Below, piece after piece: positions 1 through 10,579 of a stretch of DNA of 64,000 bases (the stretch's first letter is position 1; every line of letters starts with the position of its first letter). Under the pieces are notes generated by a model. It was not told the DNA's origin. It saw only the letters and a program-made list of their open reading frames with translations, and searched no databases. The translations under genes were made by a program, and so were the position numbers. Origin of the DNA: Parietaria judaica (lineage: Eukaryota > Streptophyta > Magnoliopsida > Rosales > Urticaceae); assembly GCA_954871525.1 (NCBI GenBank), contig OX940861.1:38019201-38083200 (forward strand), given 5' to 3'.

Positions 1-79
1 ACGATATTTTGAGAGAGATTGAGAGACAAAGAATTTTGGTGCTGTGCTCAACGTATTCGATCCCGATTCTGTTCCAACA
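1..79 (+). repeat. 3' end of a Ty1-copia 5' LTR (partial)
   Basis: The segment ends in CCAACA and is followed after two bases by a primer-binding site complementary to initiator methionine tRNA. This is the normal LTR/leader junction of plant copia elements. The rest of the LTR lies outside the window. Confidence 0.7.
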
Positions 80-81
80 AT

Positions 82-93
82 TGGTATCAGAGC
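82..93 (+). other. Primer-binding site (tRNA-iMet type)
   Basis: TGGTATCAGAGC is the canonical plant copia primer-binding site. It lies 17 bases before the gag start and marks the 5' end of the internal region. Confidence 0.8.
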
Positions 94-98
94 GAAGG

Positions 99-1220
99 AT
101 GCCGAAGCCGATGCCGTCACCACAAAGAATGTCCGAAGATTATGCAGCGGCGACGAAGGGAGAAAAAGAGCGTAGCTTGACGTTTCTTTACCCGGTGCTC
201 ACACGGAGCAACTATGCCGCATGGTCGATAAAGATGCGGGTCAACTTGCAAGCTCAAGGCGTGTGGGACGCTATCGAGAACGGCGACGTCGATGTTCGCA
301 CGGATAGAGTGGCTCTTGCCATAATCTATCAAGCCGTCCCGGAAGATCTACTCCTAACGTTGGCGGAGAAGGACTCGGCCAAAGAAGCGTGGGAGTCGCT
401 CAAGACGATGCATATGGGCGCGGAGCGCGTCAAGGAAGCGAAGGTCCAAACCTTGAAGAGTGAATTCGAGGTGCTTCGCATGAGAGATGGTGAGTCGGTG
501 GATGACTTCGCCATGAAGTTGACGGAGATTGTCAACAGCATCCGAGCGTTGGTCGACAAAGTAGAAGAAGTCTACGTCGTCAAGAAGTTTCTTCGGGCGG
601 TCCCGCCAAAGTTTTTGCAAATCGTGACGTCGATCGAGCAATTTGGCGATTTCAAGACCATGACGATGGAGGAGGTGATAGGTCGCCTCAAGGCTCACGA
701 AGAGAGGCTTCGGAGCTACGAAGAGAAAGAAGAAGACCGGCACTTGCTTCTCACATACTCAGAGTGGATGACGCGCATGAAGAGCAACGACAACGGCGAC
801 TCGAGTTATGACGAAGAGAAGATCGGCGGAAACGGCGGTGATGGTCGTGGCCGAGGACGCGGAGGAAGGTGTTTCGGGAGTGGCTCGACGCGCCAAGAAG
901 GTGAAGGATATCGTTGGTCTATTAGCGGCCGCGATAAGAGCAAGATCAAGTGCTATAATTGCAACGTTTACGGGCACTACGCATCGGAGTGCCGTAAGCC
1001 CCGCCGTGATCGAGAGGAGGTAGTCAATCTCAACGAGGAATTAGATGGCGAGCCAGCACTTTTGTTGTCCATGTGCGGCAAGGCGAAACGCAAGACGACC
1101 TCGACGAATAAAGAGAAGGTTGGCGAGAAGAAGATCAACCCAGTGATGCACAACGACAAAATGGAAAGCACGACGAGAATGGGCGATGAGCTATTTGACG
1201 ACGACGATCGTTTCATTTAA
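99..1220 (+). CDS. Ty1-copia Gag protein (gag-only element)
   Basis: An open frame of about 373 residues from the ATG at 99. The N-terminal part (SNYAAWSIKMRVNL, then a long helical region) matches the copia Gag/UBN2 capsid fold. An Arg/Gly-rich stretch precedes a CCHC zinc knuckle, CYNCNVYGHYASEC, which would bind genomic RNA. The frame ends after an acidic tail with TAA at 1218-1220 and no protease, integrase or RT follows. A purine-rich tract resembling a polypurine tract comes right after the stop. The element therefore looks like a non-autonomous gag-only (TR-GAG-like) copia, or a full element whose pol was lost. The frame has no internal stop. The start is the first ATG after the primer-binding site. 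Confidence 0.75.
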   Translation: MPKPMPSPQRMSEDYAAATKGEKERSLTFLYPVLTRSNYAAWSIKMRVNLQAQGVWDAIENGDVDVRTDRVALAIIYQAVPEDLLLTLAEKDSAKEAWESLKTMHMGAERVKEAKVQTLKSEFEVLRMRDGESVDDFAMKLTEIVNSIRALVDKVEEVYVVKKFLRAVPPKFLQIVTSIEQFGDFKTMTMEEVIGRLKAHEERLRSYEEKEEDRHLLLTYSEWMTRMKSNDNGDSSYDEEKIGGNGGDGRGRGRGGRCFGSGSTRQEGEGYRWSISGRDKSKIKCYNCNVYGHYASECRKPRRDREEVVNLNEELDGEPALLLSMCGKAKRKTTSTNKEKVGEKKINPVMHNDKMESTTRMGDELFDDDDRFI

Positions 1221-1231
1221 CTAAGTCTAGA

Positions 1232-1244
1232 TTAAGGGAGACAA
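1232..1244 (+). other. Possible polypurine tract of the gag-only copia
   Basis: TTAAGGGAGACAA follows the gag stop and resembles the purine run that precedes copia 3' LTRs. The following sequence starts TGG and soon holds TATATTTATAG, a possible LTR TATA region. It does not match the LTR end at 1-79, so a 3' LTR cannot be confirmed. Confidence 0.3.
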
Positions 1245-1247
1245 TGG

Positions 1248-2104
1248 TATATTTATAGATCAAATTAAATACAAGAGAAAAAAAAATATGTTGTTTGTGC
1301 CTTGTTTCTCGCCATGCATTCCACGATCAGTTTCCATGCTCTCCACTATCTAATTCTCCTAAGACTTGGTCACACCTTTGTTACTGCCTTTCAACTAACT
1401 CTAATATGACTCTCCTAAACTCTAGGACTATATCATACGTGTAATTCTATTTGCTAAATAAAAACTTAAACTATGTATGCATGCATGCAACGTAAACTAA
1501 TTAAAACAAAGAAATACTCTAGACTTAGTGTGCATGATTAGTCAAGGACTTATTTCTTTGTTTTAATTAGTTTACGTTGCATGCATGCATACATAGTTTA
1601 AGTTTTTATTTAGCAAATAGAATTACACGTATGATATAGTCCTAGAGTTTAGGAGAGTCATATTAGAGTTAGTTGAAAGGCAGTAACAAAGGTGTGACCA
1701 AGTCTTAGGAGAATTAGATAGTGGAGAGCATGGAAACTGATCGTGGAATGCATGGCGAGAAACAAGGCACAAACAACATATTTTTTTTTCTCTTGTATTT
1801 AATTTGATCTATAAATATATCAGAAAACGCTAAAAAAAAATATGTTGTTTGTGCCTTGTTTCTCGCCATGCATTCCACGATCAGTTTCCATGCTCTCCAC
1901 TATCTAATTCTCCTAAGACTTGGTCACACCTTTGTTACTGCCTTTCAACTAACTCTAATATGACTCTCCTAAACTCTAGGACTATATCATACGTGTAATT
2001 CTATTTGCTAAATAAAAACTTAAACTATGTATGCATGCATGCAACGTAAACTAATTAAAACAAAGAAATAAGTCCTTGACTAATCATGCACACTAAGTCT
2101 AGAG
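1248..2104. repeat. Three alternating inverted copies of a ~270-bp unit (long palindrome)
   Basis: Unit A occupies 1248-1516 (plus), its reverse complement 1551-1819, and A again 1832-2070 (plus). All look identical by eye. A 34-bp segment follows the third copy at 2071-2104 and appears in reverse complement at 1517-1550. So 1517-1819 is the inverted copy of the 1832-2104 unit, with a 12-base spacer (1820-1831), and 1248-1516 is a further partial copy. Both adjacent pairs could fold into hairpins with about 270-bp stems. No open frame is supported. Confidence 0.9.
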
Positions 2105-2940
2105 TATTTCCAACAGGAATATCCCAAGCCAGACTTGGAAGCCGGATTCGCCCACCGTGCAGACGAGAATCTTCCGTTTCTCGTGGCAGACGATCGCGCA
2201 ACTGAAGGCTGAAGCCAACGCGGAGGTCTAATTCTCATTGTTTTGATTTCTTTGCTCTCGATTCTGAATATGAATTCATAATTAGCTTCAGTGTGATCTT
2301 GTTCTTCTCTGAATAAGATGTTATGTTTTGTTCTGTATGTGTGTTGCTGACTGTGCAGGCTTTGAGTGCACAGGTGGGCCCTGCCATCTCGTCCCTGCAA
2401 GCCCTGATGGCCCACCTGTGGGTATGAGTCACGCGCTGCCGCGGCCTCGCCGGAGACAACAAGGTCACGCACATGTTCGCGCTGGGGCTGAGGGGGAGAA
2501 TGCAGCCTCCACTGGCGAGCGAGTACTTTGGCAACGCGGTGCGCACCACGGCAGCCACATCCACTGCCAGAGAGCTGCTCGGCCCCGGCGGGTTCAGGCT
2601 GGCGGCGAGGCGAATCAGCGAGGCCGTCGTGGCGCAGACGCCGGCGGAGCTGAGGAAATTCCTGGAGGAGTGGGTGCTACGGCCTGTCTACGTAGGCAGC
2701 AAGACGCTCCCGAGGAATCTTCTGTACACGGGCGGCTCACCGCGGTTCGATGCGTTCGTCAATGACTTCGGGTGGGGCCCGCCAGTCGCGGTCCAGCGCA
2801 ACAGGTTCTTACTCGACGGGAATCTGACACCATCGGCAGGGGCCGAGGAGGGGAGCGTTGACTTGGAAGTCACCCTTTTGGGTGACTCTCTGCAGGCTTT
2901 GGGTGAAGATCCAGAATTCAGAGGGAATATACCACTTTAG
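2105..2940 (+). pseudogene. BAHD acyltransferase, C-terminal half (pseudogene)
   Basis: BAHD enzymes transfer acyl groups from CoA to plant metabolites. The visible part starts near the middle of the protein: one exon to 2225 (FRFSWQTIAQLKAEANAE), a GT-AG intron 2226-2358, and a second exon 2359-2940. The second exon holds the family's FGN-like region (YFGNAVRTT) and the conserved DFGWG motif (NDFGWGPP). The N-terminal half with the catalytic HXXXD is missing; the palindrome abuts the break. An in-frame TGA at 2425-2427 sits where the family reads AHLW-x-x-VTRCR. The fragment is much richer in GC than its surroundings. It cannot encode a working enzyme. Confidence 0.85.
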
Positions 2941-3244
2941 CGAGAGAGAGAGACAGTAGTTGTTGGACTTGGAGGTTTTGGAACAGAAGCGTGGTTTGGA
3001 AAGATGGATGAGGCAAAATTTGACAAAATGCAACGGAAAGATAACCATAGTTGTGTTTGAGTGAGTTTTAAGACTTCGGGAATATATGTCGGTGAAAGTA
3101 AAGAACGGGAACATTATGAACGGGTTTGTCAAAGAACGGGAACATTATGAACGGGTTTGTCAAAGAACGGGAACATATGCCGCTAATATCTCTAATAAGT
3201 AAAAGCAACACTCGTGAGTTTCACGTGATTCAACCCGTTAACAG
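2941..3244 (+). repeat. BAHD 3' flank with a short tandem repeat
   Basis: No gene is seen. A 31-base unit beginning AAAGAACGGGAACATTATGA is repeated at 3101-3131 and 3132-3162, with a partial third copy to about 3176. The rest shows no recognisable feature. Confidence 0.6.
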
Positions 3245-3746
3245 TTAGGGTGGAAACCGGGTAGGGTACCCGTTTTTTTTTAGGTACCCGGATCCGGAAT
3301 CCAGGTATCCGAAAATCGATACACGGATCCGGTACCCGAAATCCGGGTATCTATTTTTTGATACCCGGATTTCATACCCGGTACCCGGTTTTGGAAACCG
3401 GATCCGGGTATCCGAATTTTTACCCGGATCTTTTTTTTTTATAAATAAATTATCTAAAAATAAAAACATACATTCATCTTAAAAATAAAAATGCATAAAA
3501 AAATAGTATTATCACTTAAGTATTGGAAACCCTAAGAAATTAACATAAAAAATAAAATAAAAAACTAAAATAAACAGGGTAATTAAACCGGGTACCCGGT
3601 TTTTTAACTTTTAATACCCGGTACCCGTATCCGGTTTTAATCCGGATACGGGTACCCGGATCCGGAATCCGGATTCAGATACGGACTTTAAATCCGGGTA
3701 CGGATTCGGATAATTACTCAATTTCCGGGTATTATTTGCACCCCTA
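3245..3746. mobile_element. Non-autonomous hAT-type element
   Basis: The termini TTAGGGTGGAAAC and (reverse complement) TAGGGGTGCAAA are imperfect inverted repeats. They are flanked by 8-bp duplications GTTAACAG (3237-3244) and GTTAACAC (3747-3754), the hAT target-site length. Both subterminal regions are crowded with copies of GGTACCCGGATCCGG-like motifs in both orientations, typical of transposase-binding subterminal repeats. There is no transposase frame. Confidence 0.75.
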
Positions 3747-3874
3747 GTTAACACAGGATGACAACATCCACAGGATTCAGAATATTTTGGGAGAATTGTC
3801 TCTTTTTCGCATATAGTTTAGTCGGGAATCTTGGCGAGGGCCTTGTTAATAAACCGGCATAATGCATGCATAGT

Positions 3875-4310
3875 TAGTGGCGAAGGCCTTGTTAGCCATG
3901 CACTGAGGTCCTATACTTTTTTTTTTTTTTTTACTGAAGATATAATGCGTAGTTAGTGGATAAATCATATGTTAAAAGTAAATGGATACTGTATTTAGAA
4001 TAAATATATACATATTCTACATTTAGTATAAGGTAAATGGTTACTGTATTTACTCTACGTTAATGAATGATTTTATATTGCATATAATACACTAGTGTGA
4101 TTTTATGTTGCATATAATACACTTATGTAAATATTAAATATGATAATCTTGTAAAATAATAAATTTTTAAAATTCTATATAAATATTTTTTGTGTAAAGT
4201 TTATTTGTAAGCTTGAGTTGTTATATTAAATTTTGTGTTTTATGATCATAACTATTAAATAAAAAAATGATTAATGCCCCTTTTTAAACGGAGAGCTGAC
4301 TTCGCCACTA
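3875..4310. mobile_element. Small TIR element (MITE-like)
   Basis: TAGTGGCGAAG at 3875 is matched by its reverse complement ending at 4310. The interior is AT-rich and has no coding capacity. Flanking duplications are not convincing, so the superfamily is left open; the ends resemble those of the hAT-like element at 9103-10399. Confidence 0.4.
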
Positions 4311-4771
4311 CCATGATATTTTGGACAAAAATTATCTTCAATTTTGAAAATACTCATTTTCAGAAAGGTTAATGATAACAAATGTATCTATTCCATGGGC
4401 CTAGTCTCAAAAGTCATATACACCAAAATCTATGCATGACATGATAACATACCGAGTAAAATTGGTGATATGCATATATATACCAGAAAAGAAATTATAT
4501 ACACAAGTTTGGTGATATGCATATGTAAAAAAGATCAAATTAATTAACAGGTAACCTTTGTGACAATGGTTGAATTCAATTTCTCATCTTTCTACACACC
4601 CAGATATTTTTGTTCACCCAAACAATCATAGGCTAAAATTGGTTAACAAATTGCGAGTTTTTTCTTTCATTTCTTTTCACTATTGCTATTTGCTAACGCA
4701 AAAAAGACACAGCTTCACGAGAAAAGCCATAACAAAAAAAAAAGGCTAGCTAATGTAGACGTGTTAAGACG
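4311..4771. other. 3' flank of the J-domain gene, no feature seen
   Basis: AT-rich spacer with no open frame of interest, ending at the stop codon of the minus-strand gene. It should contain that gene's 3' UTR and polyadenylation site. Confidence 0.5.
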
Positions 4772-7739
4772 TCAGCAACACGATGTCGACATAAACTTTT
4801 CCTTCATACGAGAAATTAGCTTGAATTTTTCCTCGGCTTCTACCTGCCGCCGAATACCAAATTTCGCTGATCTGTCCGGATGAAATTTTAGCACAGCTTG
4901 CTTATAAGCCGCGTTTATCTGCAACGATCATTACCAATAGTTTAATAAAGAGATAGATAGTGGCAAAATATGAGACATATTAGGAAGGGTTAATAGCGGC
5001 ATAAGCACCAAATATTTTTATTTTTTTGGTGATATAAGATAAACCTATTTTTTTTTCATGGCCAAAGTTCTCAATGTTCACTGTTTTACTTCTCACTAAA
5101 GTTCCTTCCATTTTTTCAATGGACTTCAGCCATGAAAAATAGTGAACATTGGGAACTTCAGCTTTGAAAAGAAAAAAAAAAAGTTATAGACACCATAAAA
5201 ATAAAAAACAGTGAGTATTTATGCCGCTATTAACCATATTATTAAATACAATATTCTATAGTTTCTATTTGCAGTGCATTTAAAATAAAAAGAACTACGA
5301 GTAGGATAAAATTATCGACAACTTACATCTTGGGACACGGGAGAGAAACCGCCGCCCACTTCGATTCCTAGCCCGCGTAGTAGTGACGCCATATCGATGC
5401 ATGTTATTTCCAACAGTTTTATCTCTCTCATAATTTCACCACGAAAATGCTCCTTCAGATTTGTATCTTCCGCATCCTGTATATTGGCATTGTTACATAT
5501 TTAGTCAATGCCTCCGAAATAACTTAATTGACATTAAAAGCAAGAAATTCACGAAAAACATAAACAAAAACCTTCTTTTGAGATTGTCGAACTTCTTCAA
5601 CACGTTGTTTTTGTCTTTTCTCGATGTCACATAAGCGAATGCTCTCAGCTTTCCTTCTCTTGCGCAATCTCTGTGCCTCCTTTGACTGCAAGAACACCCT
5701 AAACTTAAATTCCACAAGAATATTTAATAAAGAGACACAAAAAGTACTGATCGACATCAACAAAGCCAATTGTATCACGTATTTAGCAGCCAGAAGAAAA
5801 GAAAAAAATCTTCGGTGCACATAAATGGTAAATAGACAAAATAACAAAAAATAGTCTTATATGTTCATTAAAACATTTATAGAGGAAACATATCATTTTT
5901 CTTACATAAAATACACACCAATAAAATCGACATCTTATCCTAGCTAATTTACATCTCTATCAAATAACCATTGTTCTGGTAACAAGTATTAAAAAGGCAT
6001 CATGCCAATTGATCATTCTTACAAAAATGCTTTAAAGTGTTACTTACTTCAAAGTATGACCTCTAGTCTATCCAAGAACATTCGAGATATTAGAATATAT
6101 ATGAGTTGAAACTCGTAAAAAAGAACTCAAACGAAATCCACCATTAAGTATCAAAATGATCTTATTTACGTAGCCACCTTGGATTGTAGTAAATAACATT
6201 TCTCATGTGTACTCAAGAATAGCACAATCAAATTGGACACACACACAAACACACCTGAATCTTAAGCATATAACACATATGATGATGAAAATAATTCTTA
6301 AGCATAATACAAACCTGAATCTCTAGCTCTCGCTGCCTGGCTGCCCATTCTTCCTCTTCCGCTCTCTTGTATTCATCAGTATCCTTGAGGTTTTCCCGAA
6401 CATTTATTATGCACTCCTCGGAAAGACCAACTTTTCCTTGTGTAAACTCAGTGTTCTTCTCGACTCTCTCTTCATCTTGATTACAAGCTTTCAAGCTTGT
6501 GCCTTCTGAACGGACCCTGTATCCAATTATTTCATCTGAAAGAGAATATGGATCATCAAGCTCCATATCATCATTCCCTGTGGGGTTCGGAGCAGACGGT
6601 TGTCCATAATCTGATTTCTCCTTTTCCTTGGAACTCAATCCCGGATGTGTGAATTGCTTATCTCCCACGTCTTGTTCAAATGACATAAAGGGAAATCCTT
6701 CAGGCCTGAGGTCTTTTTCGTTAAAAAGCGCAGGAATACCATTACAAACATCTTGATAACTTTTGCACTCATTGCAACAATACCGATCTTTTGTGCCACG
6801 GCAGCCTCCAGGATTAAATGATCCTTGGGGACTCGGTTCTTTACTCGCATAACAGGGGATTCCACCATTAGCACCTTCTGAAGTATGAGGATCATAACTA
6901 CCATGAGGGTTGCTTGAAACCGAACCTTCTCCATGCTGAAAATCTGTATTTATCTCGAAGGGTACAGAGGCAGGATTTTCATGTTCGACTTTCTGATCAG
7001 CATCAACGAATGTGCTTCCTGATTGTGGTTTGACACAATTCTTCGTGTGGCCTCCACTACGTTGATTGTCACTGCGTTCTTCTCTAGTATATCTCTGAGC
7101 TTCATTATTGGACTCAGAAGCACTACCTTGATCCTCTACATCTAAAGGGCGATTTCGGAAGGCGTCTTTTCTCCTACCGGCAGCTCTCTCCCACTGCTCG
7201 CGTAACTTTCCCAGACGATCCTCGATTATCTCACAGTCAGAACAATCACTATCACTTGAATCGCTTTCCGCCATTCTGTGTCGGTTTCTTCCTGGAGTCA
7301 TGGGGCGATAGGTTTGCTTGCACTTAGAAAACTGGAACCCCGAGGTTTTTTTCCTAACCTCGAATTTTTCCTTACCCGAGTTGGCATTAGTCCGTGTGGT
7401 TTGGAATTCTTGAAAAAGACGTTTGCTTGAACTGGCATCACTAAACAATTCCCCATCACCATCAGGACGGGTTGCAGGTTCCATGATACTATCCTCATCA
7501 TCGTCGTCGTCATCATCAATGTTGATAACACCTTCGCCTGAAGAGTTCCCGCGTTCACACTGCACATCCGAGGATCGAAGCTCCGGCTGTAAACACTCTG
7601 GGGCATCATCAATGATGACAACACTGTCGTCGTCGCTGTCATCGTCAAGATCAATCAGCACAACTTTAGCAGGCGTCGCTTTGACATTTCCCGTTTTATA
7701 TCTGAAAGAACTTCTGCTGAAATCTCCCTTCCCCGTCAT
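4772..7739 (-). CDS. J-domain (HSP40-type) protein with acidic SUMO-interaction-like N-terminus
   Basis: Four coding exons, all phase 0: 7739-6315, 5685-5572, 5476-5327 and 4918-4772, each bordered by GT/AG, giving about 611 residues. The start is the ATG at 7739, just inside the exon after a probable 5'-UTR intron. Residues 1-100 contain acidic runs with VVLIDLDDD, VVIIDDAPE and VINIDDDDD, each a hydrophobic core followed by acids. A serine-rich region with CEIIEDRLG follows, then a low-complexity middle. The last exons form a charged helix (KEAQRLRKRRKAESIR) and a C-terminal J domain containing FHPDRS, so the Hsp70-stimulating HPD is kept. J proteins deliver substrates to Hsp70. A C-terminal J domain recalls auxilin-like and nuclear J proteins; the orthologue is not identified. 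A MITE lies in the last intron. Confidence 0.85.
4987..5236. mobile_element. MULE-type MITE in the last intron of the J-domain gene
   Basis: Termini GGGTTAATAGCGGCATAA and (reverse complement) GGTTAATAGCGGCATAA define an element of 250 bp. Flanking 9-mers TATTAGGAA and TATTATTAA match at 7 of 9 bases, consistent with an old 9-bp MULE duplication. The interior is itself an inverted repeat. It lies between coding exons 3 and 4 and touches neither splice site. Confidence 0.75.
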
Positions 7740-8325
7740 GTATCTCTTCAAATTCAGAAGTAAAAGAAAAAAGAAAATTAGCTACACACACATATACACA
7801 ATGCTTTCGCACACTACCAGAACAGCAAATAAACAAAACAAAGAAACAAAGGAACGATACGTATAATAGGAATTTCCCACACATTTTCATGGATTAGCAC
7901 GAATCACACTCAGCCCCAATTGAAATCAAAGGGCGAAACGAATTCACGTAGCAGAAAAAACCCTAATTTGAATCGCACCGGCGAGATAGCAATTCGATCA
8001 AGCCATTTTGAAATTTCCATCGATTACCCAAATCAGAGCCGATTACACAGAAATCCAAGCGATGGGAATCACAATCCAAGGCCAAATATCGACATACGAA
8101 GAAGCACAGAAAATTGATGCTTACCGATGATGAAATCGCAGGGAAGATGGAAAATTACAAGTAGTAGCTCTCTCCAGATGAGCAATCTCCACCTTGGCTT
8201 TCAGAGTAAGCCAGAGCTTTATGGAGACGATGATGTCTCGAAGAGGTTGAAAATATGGAAGGAACAATTCGTTTTCGCACCAAAAACAAATGCAATTTGG
8301 GGGAAAATTTTCGAACTGGTAATTT
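7740..8325 (-). other. 5' UTR and leader intron of the J-domain gene
   Basis: On the minus strand a purine-poor leader reaches a donor, TCG|GTAAGC, at 8125/8124. An acceptor follows close to 7746, just before the start codon. This predicts a non-coding first exon roughly 8125-8320 and a leader intron of about 380 bases. The transcription start was not located. Confidence 0.5.
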
Positions 8326-9102
8326 AACCTAGAGATATTTTTTTATTTTTTTTTAATTTGTGGATCCCAGATAATTAGTTATCCAAATTTTGTTACAGTT
8401 GACTAAACTCCAACGAGTTTTTCTAACAGTATTAATCTCTTATAAATATATATATATATATATAGTTACACGTAAAATTTGCATTTACAATTTTACATGT
8501 CATAGAGATATTATAATATCTATAAAAAAAAATAAAAATAAAAACCCACTGATTTTAATAGTATAATATGTATATATAAGTTAATTAAGATTTTACGTAA
8601 TTTTATATCTGCGATAAAATTCTTTTTTTTTTTTTTGTAATTTATTTTATTTTTAAAAAATAGATATACTATTACTATTGAACGTATTTATAGATAAAAT
8701 TAAATTAATGCCAATCCATACAGGGTCTTAGGCAGGATCAATTTTGAGCTCCTAATGAAGATATAATAAATAATTTTCATTAATTTTTTTTTATATCGTC
8801 TGAAATAATCGTTACACAAATTATGAATAAAATTTTAAAAGATAATCACAATCAATGTTAAAAAAAAAAAAAAGTGTGAGATTACATTAATTTCATGTCA
8901 ACTAGTCAACTACTATATCTTCTTATATCGGCATCAAAAATATTTAATAGGTATTATTTTGGCAAAATTCTTTATATATAGGTAGGTAGTATAAGTTTCA
9001 TATTATTATTTTGGCAGATTCTTAACTCGTATTATATAGTATAACACGATAATCATTTTTTTGCATCTTAAATTTAATATACGGTACTACAAAAGTACTA
9101 TA
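8326..9102. other. AT-rich intergenic sequence
   Basis: Homopolymer tracts and TA microsatellites (for example 8446-8464) with no supported gene. A short stretch around 8720-8775 resembles TE debris. Confidence 0.5.
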
Positions 9103-9873
9103 AAGGGGCGGAGCTACATAGAAGCGAGTGCATGCTCGGGAACCATCTGAAAAACGGCGTGTAGAAAAATGAAAAAAAAAATGACAGTCAATCGAGTAGT
9201 AGAATGAGTATGCAGTAGCTTTAGTTGTTGCCTTGATTTCAAGGTCTTCTTTTTTAAAAGATCCATGATTGACTCTTAACACCAATAAAACATTATATAT
9301 TATGTATTTGTCATTAAAAAAATGTAATTTGTCATCTTATTTAAGGCAAAAAAAACTGCAATATAATAAGTTACAATCCTTATATTTTTAATGGTAAAAT
9401 TAATGATGATATATATATAGGGTTAATGACAGCAAAAACACCCAAAGTTTGGTCAAAGAACCCTTCGTGTACCTAAAGTTTAAAAGTGGTGGTAAAAGTA
9501 CCCAAAGTCGCATTTGGGGAGTTGACCACTCCATTCTCGTAACGCAAGTAACTTATATGTTACCTCTGGCTAGGTGGACAAACGTGGGTTGCTGACATGA
9601 CAATTTTTTGCCATGTGGACAAGCCCAATTAGGGGGTTTAATTCGTTGTTTTGTCGTACAAGAGGCTGATGTGGGCTCATCCACGTGGTAAAAATTGCTT
9701 GTTAGCAACCCACGTTTGTCCACGTGGCCAGAGTTAACAAGTAAGTCAACTAAGTTACGAGAATGGAGCGGTCAACGCCCCAAATGTGACTTTGGGTACT
9801 TTTGCCACTACTTTTAGACTTTGGGTATACGAGGGGTTCTTTGACCAAACTTTGGGTATTTTCACCGTCATTA

Positions 9874-9915
<42 letters not shown>

Positions 9916-10399
9916 GAGAATACTTTAAAAAGAATTGTTTAGTCTCTGTCGTGAAGTTTCACGTAACGACGTATTATTATTTCATGTTTTCGCTCATTTT
10001 GATTGCACTTCTACACAATTTCAACATATTATAGCTATTTTATTATTATGTTTTTTTCACTTTTTAGTTTTTTCTCATTAATTGTCTTTAATTCATCCAA
10101 AACTAATAAATAATTATAATTATTTCTTAAAAATGCGTCAAAACGTGGTCATCGAGACATATATTTTTGTTTTTGTCGACGATGAATCTATTATACAATA
10201 TTTTTAAAAAATGAAAATGAAAAATTGACTTCATATTTTGTTTAAGCTAACTTTATCTATTTGATTTTTAATAGTTGTTGCAATGTTATTATATGATTGT
10301 TGTTATATATTTGTAAACAAATTGTTGAAAATTTACATAAAAAATTATTCAAAAAATCATCATAGGCACCACCTCACAGAAATTCTGGCTCCGCCACTG
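9103..10399. mobile_element. hAT-like non-autonomous element, host of a nested MITE
   Basis: Left end AAGGGGCGGAGCTACA and right end (reverse complement) CAGTGGCGGAGCCAGA form a degenerate inverted repeat. Flanks GTACTATA (9095-9102) and GTACCATA (10400-10407) match at 7 of 8 bases, the hAT duplication length. No transposase is present. A MULE-MITE is nested at 9420-9877. Confidence 0.6.
9420..9877. mobile_element. Long-TIR MULE-MITE, copy 1 of a family
   Basis: GGGTTAATGACAGCAAAAAC at the left is mirrored by GGGTTAATGACGGTGAAAAT (reverse complement) at the right. The inverted repeats extend for about 200 bases each, so almost the whole element folds back. It sits in a TA microsatellite, so the 9-bp duplication is uninformative. 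The copy at 26657-27123 is the same family. Confidence 0.8.
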
Positions 10400-10579
10400 G
10401 TACCATATGTAAGAACACTGCATTGTATTCCGCAGTTTGAGTTTAGTTTTGTCATTATGTGTTATGTAACACATGTGGTGTGGAAGACTTTTCATATATG
10501 CCCGTTCAAAAGATGTTGGTCAATCATCAAGAAGATCAAGGCAATTAGAATAAAGTCAAGATGCACAACTGGACGTGAT

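Noticed and set aside
82..93. tRNA gene suggested by TGGTATCAGAGC
   Set aside because: Only the short complement of a tRNA 3' end is present, as expected for a primer-binding site; no cloverleaf.
3245..3469. Minus-strand frame rich in Gly/Tyr repeats
   Set aside because: Generated by the subterminal GGTACCCGG repeats of the hAT MITE.
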